A DNA stretch of 64,000 bases, taken from the NCBI GenBank assembly GCA_007361935.1, contig CP041667.1, positions 434,001-498,000 of the forward strand. Reading direction: 5' to 3'. The position numbers and the translations under genes are program-made. This document shows positions 57,912 to 64,000 of this stretch, piece after piece. The notes under the pieces are model-generated. The model ran no database searches. It had not been told where the DNA came from and saw only the letters and a program-made list of their open reading frames with translations. This DNA is from Lachnospiraceae bacterium KGMB03038. GTDB lineage: Bacteria; Bacillota; Clostridia; Lachnospirales; Lachnospiraceae. How positions within the stretch are numbered: position 1 is the first letter of the stretch; every line of letters starts with the position of its first letter.

Positions 57912-58736
57912 CTAGTCGGTGATGATCCGGATGCCGTATTTCTTCGTGATCATCCGGACCGTCTCGGCGGTCTGAGGTGTATAGTCATATTTATCTGTGA
58001 TGATATAATCCACGGCATCAAAACCGGATAAATAGAAAGGCCCATTGATCTCAAATTTTGTATGATCCGCCAGAAGATAAGTTTTCTCGGACTTACGCAT
58101 CATGGCCAATTTTGTGTCAACCTCATTAAGACTGATGTCGGTAAGCTGTTTATTCAAGGTGACGCCGGTACAGGAAATGAACGTTTTATTTGGGAAAAAT
58201 TCTTCCGCGCTTTTGATCGTTCTGGTCCCGTACACGGAGTAATTGTTTTGGTTGTAAAATCCGGCCAGAGAAATCAAAGACAAGTTAGGATTCTCCATCT
58301 TGGCAGCTTCCAGCAGTACCTTGATCGAGTTGGTGATGATCGTAAGGTGCAGTTCCCTTGGGATATAATCCAAAAGGAAAAGAGTAGTGGAACTGTTGTC
58401 GATAAAGATTGTGTCTCTGTCCTCAATAAACGTAGCAGCTTTCTGGGCGATCACCTTCTTAGCCGGGATGTTGCGGACATGACGCAGGGCGAAAGGATAA
58501 TCATTGTTCATGACGGCTTCGCCGTACTTTGCCGCCGCCCCAACGCTGGGAGTATTGGCATTTAAGATCGCTCCGCCGTGGGTGCGAGTCAGGATGCCTT
58601 CCGCTTCCAGCCCTTTTAGATCCCGCCGGATCGTTTCTTTGGAAGTGTGCAGCATATCGGCAAGGATACTGACGCTTACAGATGACTGGGATCCCAGAAG
58701 ATCAATGATTTTCGCTTTTCTTTCCTGACTATACAT
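57912..58736 (-). CDS. DeoR-family transcriptional regulator
   Basis: 274 residues. N-terminal helix-turn-helix (YSQERKAKIIDLLGSQSSVSVSILADMLHTSKETIRRDLKGLEAEGILTRTHGGAIL) and a DeoR sugar-phosphate-sensing domain (KKVIAQKAATFIEDRDTIFIDNSSTTLFLLDYI, DHTKFEINGPFYLSGFDAVDYIITD). It lies inside the sugar operon, 14 bases before rhaB, and probably represses both this operon and the divergent transporter in response to a phosphorylated intermediate (family knowledge plus position). An intercistronic GC hairpin lies at ~58780. Confidence 0.9.
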   Translation of the reverse strand: MYSQERKAKIIDLLGSQSSVSVSILADMLHTSKETIRRDLKGLEAEGILTRTHGGAILNANTPSVGAAAKYGEAVMNNDYPFALRHVRNIPAKKVIAQKAATFIEDRDTIFIDNSSTTLFLLDYIPRELHLTIITNSIKVLLEAAKMENPNLSLISLAGFYNQNNYSVYGTRTIKSAEEFFPNKTFISCTGVTLNKQLTDISLNEVDTKLAMMRKSEKTYLLADHTKFEINGPFYLSGFDAVDYIITDKYDYTPQTAETVRMITKKYGIRIITD

Positions 58737-58808
58737 AATTCATACCATCCTTGTTTCTATTTTGAGCAGCTCCTAAGACTGCGCCGCGCGTGAGCGCGCC
58801 TGGAAGCG

Positions 58809-59414
58809 CTAGATGAGCCCTTTGGTGATGGTGCAGAACGCGTCGCACTCGATCCGCTCTAACATACTGTAAGCAAGATAGATGCTGGGGCCGGACACAA
58901 CTACCCCATGTTTAGGCATGATCATGCCAATGGGTTTCTTTTCGGCAAGTTCTCTGTGATCTTCGAAATACTGATAAACATTTCTGCTCAATTCTTCAGA
59001 ATAGGCCTTGGTCCATTGGATGCAGCCCACTTCTCCTCTTCCCATGGTAGCTTCTGTCACATTTGGAATGGGTTTTCCCTGTGCGACGAAAGGCATGCAA
59101 TAAAACGGATGCGCGTGGATCGTACACTCGATTTCTTTGAAATTACTCAGGATCAGTACATGCATCAGACTTTCTCTGGAAAGTTTGCCCTCCCCTTCCA
59201 GAAGATTTTGATCATAGTCGATCAAAAGAAAATCTTCCGGCTTCATATTGCAGTGCTTGCGCTCGGACATCAGTGAAGGAGAGATCAGGATGCGGTTGTC
59301 GTCCACGCGGACCGCGAAATTTCCTCCCGCCGCGTTGGTGAGTCTGCGCTCCCACATAAGCTTCGCGATAGTTACCATTTCCTGTCTCATTTCATAGTAA
59401 GATAAGTTGCTCAT
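58809..59414 (-). CDS. Class II aldolase (fuculose-phosphate-aldolase-like)
   Basis: 201 residues with AAAGGAGAAAAAA upstream. Class II aldolase/adducin fold: MVTIAKLMWERRLTNAAGGNFAVRVDDNRILISPS, ESLMHVLILSNFKEIECTIHAHPFYCMPF with zinc histidines, and MPKHGVVVSGPSIYLAYSMLERIECDA with the third histidine. It resembles FucA-type aldolases but lacks recognisable specificity residues. It is distinct from RhaD in the same operon, so the operon may process a second sugar phosphate. Confidence 0.85.
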   Translation of the reverse strand: MSNLSYYEMRQEMVTIAKLMWERRLTNAAGGNFAVRVDDNRILISPSLMSERKHCNMKPEDFLLIDYDQNLLEGEGKLSRESLMHVLILSNFKEIECTIHAHPFYCMPFVAQGKPIPNVTEATMGRGEVGCIQWTKAYSEELSRNVYQYFEDHRELAEKKPIGMIMPKHGVVVSGPSIYLAYSMLERIECDAFCTITKGLI

Positions 59415-59440
59415 TTTTTTCTCCTTTTACTTTAATATAA

Positions 59441-60382
59441 TTATTGAATTTTTTCAATTGTTACCTGATTTTTCAAAGCCATTGCCCGATCCAAGTCATA
59501 GCCTACGGAAATATCGGATTCCGCGGTCGCGGCAGATACTGCGGTAGCAATGCGAAGCGTCTCTTCTATTCCGTGATTCCTGGAAACTCCGTAGACAAAA
59601 CCGGCCAGATAGCAGTCTCCGCAGCCAATGGTGTTGCAGACATGTACTTTTGGGGGATGTACCCGATAGAATCCTTCCGGAGTCTTTACGATGGAACCAT
59701 CTCCCCCTAATGACACCGCGATGATCGGAATGTTGTAGCGGTCCAAACTGCTGATGGCGTTCATGATAGCCGTATCGTCCTCTGGGATCGGGAAACCGGA
59801 CAGGGTAGACAATTCGTCCAGGTTTGGCTTGATCATGTATGGGCTTTCCTGGATGCATTCTTTTAAGGATTTGCCGCTGGTATCCAAGAAGAACCGGACA
59901 TCTTTATCCCGAAACACCCGCAGGATCCGATTGTAAACGGCAGGGTCCGGGGAATTAGAGGCATCGCCGGAGAAGACCAGGTAATCGCCTGGCCGGATCA
60001 CAGCCTCCATTCTCGTGATCAGGGATTCCAGTTCATTTTCTGTAAGCTGTACGCCGCTCTCCGCGACAATGGTGCAGTCAGCGGTATCTTCGATCAGAAG
60101 ATAATTCGTCCGCGTCTGACGGCCGCCGGCCTCATAGTGGTCAAACTCTACACAGATACCAGCTTTTTCCAGCATATCCATAACGCGTTTTCCCGTGGCG
60201 CCGTGGCAGATGCCAAAAGCGGTGTTGTCCTGTCCCAGCAGCTTTAGATTGATGGATACATGCGTACCCTTCCCGCCCAGAGTATCCTGGATTCTTTGGA
60301 TCCGGTTCGTAACGTTCCGTTCAAACCTGTTCAGGTAAAGGATCCGATCGATGGCGGGATTCAGCGTCAATGTATGGATCAT
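59441..60382 (-). CDS. PfkB-family 1-phosphofructokinase/tagatose-6-phosphate kinase-like enzyme
   Basis: 313 residues from the ATG at 60382 (AAAGGGGTATGTT upstream). IHTLTLNPAIDRILYLNRF is the FruK/LacC start, DTLGGKGTHVSINLKLLG the substrate loop, LVFSGDASNSPDP, IIAVSLGGDGSIV, and NTIGCGDCYLAGFVYG the catalytic Asp motif with Cys in place of the more usual Ala. It would add a phosphate at C1 or C6 of a ketose phosphate. It is the first gene of the leftward operon, facing the ABC importer. Confidence 0.87.
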   Translation of the reverse strand: MIHTLTLNPAIDRILYLNRFERNVTNRIQRIQDTLGGKGTHVSINLKLLGQDNTAFGICHGATGKRVMDMLEKAGICVEFDHYEAGGRQTRTNYLLIEDTADCTIVAESGVQLTENELESLITRMEAVIRPGDYLVFSGDASNSPDPAVYNRILRVFRDKDVRFFLDTSGKSLKECIQESPYMIKPNLDELSTLSGFPIPEDDTAIMNAISSLDRYNIPIIAVSLGGDGSIVKTPEGFYRVHPPKVHVCNTIGCGDCYLAGFVYGVSRNHGIEETLRIATAVSAATAESDISVGYDLDRAMALKNQVTIEKIQ

Positions 60383-60780
60383 AACATACCCCTTTCTGTT
60401 TGTTTTTTGTATTTGACAAGGGTAGAATAACACAAAAACAAAAAGAAAACAACAAAAAAGTAAAAAAGTTAAAAAAATATCAAACTAAAACAGAAGTAAT
60501 TATGAATAAAGTATGAATAAAAAATGTCCGAAAAAACGGGGCGGTTCATAAAAAAGAACAAGAAAGGACATCCGATAGGGCAAAAAAATGAATTGACAAT
60601 AGGAGAGAAGAAGTATATCATAAAGCTATAACAAGCATAATGCATAAATATGGCGGTTAAAATAATGGTTTAACTATCGGAAATGACTAAAACAACATTT
60701 TTGATTGCTAAATCATATAAAAACGGTCAAAAACGGAAAATGCTGACGGCTTAATAATGAAGGAAGGGAGGAAGCTATTC
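60383..60780. promoter_or_regulatory. Divergent control region of the sugar operons
   Basis: 398 bases without a gene. On the plus strand TTGACA (60593-60598), 17 bases and TATCAT (60616-60621) form the importer promoter, leaving a ~160-base leader. A-rich repeats such as AACAAAAA near 60435-60470 and the direct repeat AAAACGG at ~60721 and ~60731 could bind the DeoR regulator. A leftward promoter probably lies around 60410-60450 but was not fixed. Confidence 0.55.
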
Positions 60781-62277
60781 ATGAGTGAAATTCAAATGAG
60801 AGTAAGCGGGATCAGTAAATCTTTCCCGGGTGTCAAGGCGCTCAGCAATATAGATTTCGCTGTCCGTAAGGGTACAGTCCACGCGCTCTGCGGTGAGAAC
60901 GGCGCAGGGAAGTCTACCTTGATGAAGATCATCAACGGGCTGTATAAAGCGGATGAGGGGCAGATCTTCATTGATGAGAAACCGGTAGAGGTTAAGAACC
61001 CGATTCAGGCCAGAGAGCTTGGAATTTCCATGATAGCGCAGGAACTCAACTACGCATCGGAATTGTCTGTAGAAGAGAATATTTTTATGGGACGTCTTCC
61101 GGTGAACAAGTTTGGAAAAGTAAATTGGAAAAAGGTCCGCAGTGAGGCAGTGAAATTTTTGGAGGAGCAGAAGCTCCCTTATGCTCCGACACAGAAACTG
61201 AAGACACTGACGGTATCAGATATCCAGATGCTGGAGATCATCAAGGCGATTACTAATAATGCCAAGATCGTGATCATGGATGAGCCGACATCATCAATTT
61301 CTCAAAGAGAAGCAGAACTGCTGTTTAAGAAGATCGCGGAGCTGAAGGCCGCTGGTGTCAGCATCATTTACATATCCCATAAGATGGACGAGGTGTTCCG
61401 TATCGCGGACGATATCACGGTCCTTCGTGACGGAACAGTGGTTTCCACAGACCGGGCGGAAGATCTTGATCTGGAAACGGTCATCAACCGGATGGTTGGG
61501 CGGAAACTGGACAACGCGTATCCAAAGGAAGAGGTTCCGCTTGGAGACGTGGCTCTGGAAGTAGAGCATTTCTCTATGAAAAATATTTTCGACGACATTT
61601 CTTTCCAGGTGCGCAAAGGAGAGATCGTTGGTTTTGCCGGTCTGGTAGGAGCTGGAAGAACAGAGACGATGAGAGCGATGTATGGCTTGGATCCGCATGA
61701 TTCCGGGACCATCAAACTGAACGGCAAGGAAGTAACGATCAAAAATCCGATGGATTCGATCAAACAGGGGATGATCATGCTGTCGGAAGACCGGCGGGAA
61801 TACGGGCTGATTCCAGTGCGGAGCGTACGTGAAAACGCTAGTATCGCCAATTTGGAGTCCTATATCTATGGCGGGATCACTCATAAGAAGAAAGAGGAAC
61901 GAGAAGTCGCAGACATGTTCGAGAAGATGGAAGTGAAGACGCCGTCTCTGGAGACTCCGATTTCTTCACTCTCCGGCGGAAACGCGCAGAAGGTCCTCCT
62001 GGCAAGATGGATGCTCTGCAATCCAGACGTCATGATCCTGGACGAGCCTACCAGAGGTATCGATGTTGGAGCGAAGTTTGAGATTTATAAACTGATGACC
62101 GACATGGTAAAAAATGATAAAGCGGTTGTCATGGTTTCATCAGAGATGGCAGAGCTGATCGGTATGTGTGACCGGATCTACATTATGTGCCAGGGCCGGA
62201 TCACAGGCTGTCTGAACAGAGATGAGTTCTCTCAGGAGACCATCATGAAATACGCGACCAACTTAATGAATCTTTAA
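60781..62277 (+). CDS. Ribose-type sugar ABC transporter ATP-binding protein (RbsA-like)
   Basis: 498 residues from the ATG at 60781 (GGGAGGAAGCTATTC upstream). Two fused ABC domains. First: GENGAGKST, LTVSDIQMLEIIKAI signature region, IVIMDEPTSSIS. Second: GLVGAGRTE (degenerate Walker A), LSGGNAQKVLLARWML, VMILDEPTRGIDVG. This tandem arrangement is typical of RbsA/MglA/XylG importers. It drives uptake of a monosaccharide, presumably the substrate of the divergent rha-type operon. Confidence 0.92.
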   Translation: MSEIQMRVSGISKSFPGVKALSNIDFAVRKGTVHALCGENGAGKSTLMKIINGLYKADEGQIFIDEKPVEVKNPIQARELGISMIAQELNYASELSVEENIFMGRLPVNKFGKVNWKKVRSEAVKFLEEQKLPYAPTQKLKTLTVSDIQMLEIIKAITNNAKIVIMDEPTSSISQREAELLFKKIAELKAAGVSIIYISHKMDEVFRIADDITVLRDGTVVSTDRAEDLDLETVINRMVGRKLDNAYPKEEVPLGDVALEVEHFSMKNIFDDISFQVRKGEIVGFAGLVGAGRTETMRAMYGLDPHDSGTIKLNGKEVTIKNPMDSIKQGMIMLSEDRREYGLIPVRSVRENASIANLESYIYGGITHKKKEEREVADMFEKMEVKTPSLETPISSLSGGNAQKVLLARWMLCNPDVMILDEPTRGIDVGAKFEIYKLMTDMVKNDKAVVMVSSEMAELIGMCDRIYIMCQGRITGCLNRDEFSQETIMKYATNLMNL

Positions 62278-62306
62278 AAATATGTTGGATGGAGGGAATG
62301 AAGAAA

Positions 62307-63299
62307 ATGACTACGAATTCTAAATTACGTCAAAATGCTCAGAAGTACTCTATCTTTTTGATACTGATCGCGATGTTTATCATCTGTAGTATCTTAAGCC
62401 CGTACTTCTTAACGAGCAACAACTTGATCAATATTTTGCGTCAGACCTGTGTGGGCCTGCTGATCGCATACGGTGAAATGATCCTGATCATCGCTGGATT
62501 CCTGGATCTGTCTGTAGCATCTGTTCTGGCTCTTTCAGGTGTCCTGGCGGTGGATACATATCGGCATACACAGTCGCTGATCTTATCACTGGTGGTAGCG
62601 ATCGTAGTAAGTATCCTGTGTAACCTGTTCAACGCGTTCTTCGTAGCTCAGTTTGATGTGCCGGCGTTCATCGCCACCTTGGGTATGCAGGAGATCGCCC
62701 GTGGTATCGCGCTTTACTACTGCGGCGGTTCTAATATCCTGCAGCTTGGAGATTTCGTTGTTCTTGGACAGGGAACGGTAGGGCCGATCCCGATTCCGGT
62801 CATCATCGTGTTTGTGATCAGTTTTATCATCTGGTATCTGGTCAACGAGACCCGGTGGGGCAGAAGCCTTTACGCCATCGGCGGAAACCGGAACGCGGCG
62901 GTAGCCAGTGGTATCAATGTAAAAGTAAGTATCTATAAAGCATATATCATTAATGGTATCATGGCCGCTTTCGCGGGAGTGATCTTTATGGCGAGAAATA
63001 ACGCGGGTCTTCCCAACGGCGCGGTAGGATATGAGATGAACGGTCTGACGGCGGCTATCGTCGGCGGTACTTCCTTTACCGGCGGTATCGGAACAGTTAC
63101 CGGAACCATTGCCGGTGCGTTTATCATCGCGTTCCTGGAGAATATCATGAACTTGCTGGGAATCGACTCTTATATCCAGCAGATCATCAAAGGAGCGATC
63201 GTAGTTATCGCTGTAGCCTTCGACGTAATGAGCAAGAGCAAGAAGAGCGCGAAGGTGATCATCGCGGATGATTCTGATAAGAAGAAAGAGGAGAAATAA
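62307..63299 (+). CDS. Ribose-type sugar ABC transporter permease (RbsC-like)
   Basis: 330 residues; the ATG at 62307 is preferred (GGAGGG 10-11 bases upstream), although ATGs at 62289 and 62298 are in frame. Eight to ten membrane segments with the family motifs YFLTSNNLINILRQTCVGLLIAYGEMILIIAGFLDLSVASVLALSG, RWGRSLYAIGGNRNAAVASGINV and AIVGGTSFTGGIGTVTGTIAGAFII. It is co-transcribed with the ATPase and binding-protein genes. Confidence 0.92.
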   Translation: MTTNSKLRQNAQKYSIFLILIAMFIICSILSPYFLTSNNLINILRQTCVGLLIAYGEMILIIAGFLDLSVASVLALSGVLAVDTYRHTQSLILSLVVAIVVSILCNLFNAFFVAQFDVPAFIATLGMQEIARGIALYYCGGSNILQLGDFVVLGQGTVGPIPIPVIIVFVISFIIWYLVNETRWGRSLYAIGGNRNAAVASGINVKVSIYKAYIINGIMAAFAGVIFMARNNAGLPNGAVGYEMNGLTAAIVGGTSFTGGIGTVTGTIAGAFIIAFLENIMNLLGIDSYIQQIIKGAIVVIAVAFDVMSKSKKSAKVIIADDSDKKKEEK

Positions 63300-63404
63300 T
63301 CCAGATTGCAGCTGAGGATTTGTACGGCAAAGCGTTTTTTTCCTGCATGACGATGCTTGCGGTACTTAAAACCTAAATGAAAAAAGAAAAAGGGAGGAAA
63401 AACT

Positions 63405-64000
63405 ATGAAAAACATCAAAAAGATCCTTTCAATGGTGCTTGTTCTGGCAATGGTGGTTGCAATGACCGCCTGCAGCGGCTCCGGCGGAGATTCCGAAGGC
63501 GGAGACGGCGGAGATGGCTATCGTGTAGCGTTTATCGCACGTGCCAGCGCTGATACATTTGCCGCGTGGCTGACTCGTGAGATGCAGTCTGAGGCAGAAA
63601 AGTATGACGACATCACCCTTGAGTACTTCAGTGGTGAGGGAGACAACAACCAGGTTAACAGTCTTCTGGAGGACTGTGTAACAAAACAGTACGATCTGGT
63701 TATCGTACAGGTTAACGATAACGCGGCATCCGCTCCTTATGTAAAACAGGTTGTAGATGCTGGAATCCCGGTTATCACAACAAACCCGGCAGTACATCAG
63801 GGCGACCTGGACGGAACAGATGATGATTCTCTTCTGGAAGGAACCGGAACTGTTGACGCTGACCCTGTAGCACAGGCACAGCCAAGCGCTGAGGCGGCGG
63901 TAGAGGAAATCCCAGAGAACGCTAATGTAGTTGTATTGATGGGACCATCCAACAACTTCCACTCTGACGGACGTCGTGACGGATGGGAGCAGTACTTCTT
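63405..64000 (+). CDS. Sugar-binding lipoprotein of the ABC importer (cut by window end)
   Basis: The ATG at 63405 follows AGGGAGGAAAAACT and the frame is open to the last base. Signal peptide KNIKKILSMVLVLAMVVAM with lipobox MTAC; a Gly/Ser/Glu/Asp-rich linker; then a periplasmic-binding type 1 domain (YRVAFIARASADTFAAWLTREMQSEAEKY, CVTKQYDLVIVQVNDNAASAPYVKQVVDAGIPVITTNPAV, NVVVLMGPSNNFHSDGRRDGW). This matches RbsB/Peripla_BP_4 proteins. An insertion rich in Asp and Ala (DGTDDDSLLEGTGTVDADP) sits in the middle. Confidence 0.9.
   Translation, partial: MKNIKKILSMVLVLAMVVAMTACSGSGGDSEGGDGGDGYRVAFIARASADTFAAWLTREMQSEAEKYDDITLEYFSGEGDNNQVNSLLEDCVTKQYDLVIVQVNDNAASAPYVKQVVDAGIPVITTNPAVHQGDLDGTDDDSLLEGTGTVDADPVAQAQPSAEAAVEEIPENANVVVLMGPSNNFHSDGRRDGWEQYF

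Noticed and set aside
1..64000. CRISPR arrays, tRNA and rRNA genes
   Set aside because: No regularly spaced repeats and no cloverleaf or rRNA signatures were seen while reading, although a dedicated scan was not possible.

Overview
The window looks like a gut Firmicute of the Lachnospiraceae type. Genes have strong AGGAGG-like ribosome binding sites and GTG or TTG starts are common. There is a Tn1549/CTn-like conjugative element with YodL, TTRAP, MobC/relaxase and large-serine-recombinase genes, and the chromosomal genes are typical of the family. No rRNA, tRNA or CRISPR array was seen. Everything here was read by eye, with no database search.

Region 1 (1-30.4 kb) is the right-hand part of an integrative conjugative element carrying several layers of cargo. 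From the left come accessory conjugation genes (a cut-off YodL/DUF4316-like protein, TTRAP, a YodL protein) and a convergent MobC-relaxase pair with a candidate oriT. Next are decayed remnants and an AT-rich ABC transporter/SdpR/SdpI/GntR cassette. A truncated topB follows, fused to the tail of an ABC permease, then the tail of a second relaxase. The middle (11.4-25 kb) is a large antimicrobial-peptide-resistance-like island. It has an OmpR-type two-component system with a MacB/FtsX-type ABC transporter, a NarL/LiaS-type two-component system with a BceAB-type transporter, a lone receiver protein and a LanFEG/BcrAB-like three-gene transporter. Two near-identical winged-helix genes (9.6 and 25.1 kb) bracket it. 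The element ends with an XRE regulator, a sigma-like protein, a helix-turn-helix protein, a structured leader, a SHOCT-like small protein and a large serine recombinase, followed by one unknown gene.

Region 2 (30.7-54.7 kb) looks chromosomal. It holds a membrane/lipoprotein/sigma-factor cluster whose sigma factor is fused to a membrane-anchored outer domain. An aromatic amino acid decarboxylase resembling the tryptophan decarboxylase of Ruminococcus gnavus lies divergent from a LysR gene. Then come a fluoride channel, acetyltransferases and an SDR/LysR pair. A redox/ADP-ribosylation locus follows (shortened YwnB-like protein, class M sirtuin, zinc macrodomain, Rrf2 regulator) with three copies of one operator-like dyad. 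After that lie an Rpn-like nuclease, a CAT-like acetyltransferase, an AgrC/LytTR two-component system beside a Bce-type ABC transporter, a Crp/Fnr regulator, a DUF368 lipid-carrier transporter, a uracil permease and a PHP phosphoesterase.

Region 3 (54.7-64 kb) is a deoxysugar locus. A six-gene minus-strand operon (PfkB kinase, class II aldolase, DeoR regulator, rhamnulokinase, rhamnulose-1-phosphate aldolase, SDR) diverges from a ribose-type ABC importer (RbsA, RbsC, RbsB-like) that runs off the right edge. Two long palindromes of REP/MITE appearance flank the terminal SDR gene.

The signals most worth follow-up are: (i) a 42-bp control element repeated upstream of two island operons, with a -10 candidate at the same offset in both; (ii) the TGTAA-N9-TTACA operators tying the Rrf2 gene to the sirtuin/macrodomain operon; (iii) the duplicated winged-helix genes, each preceded by the same ATGGGAAAGTAATG overlap; and (iv) the structured 366-bp leader before the recombinase module.
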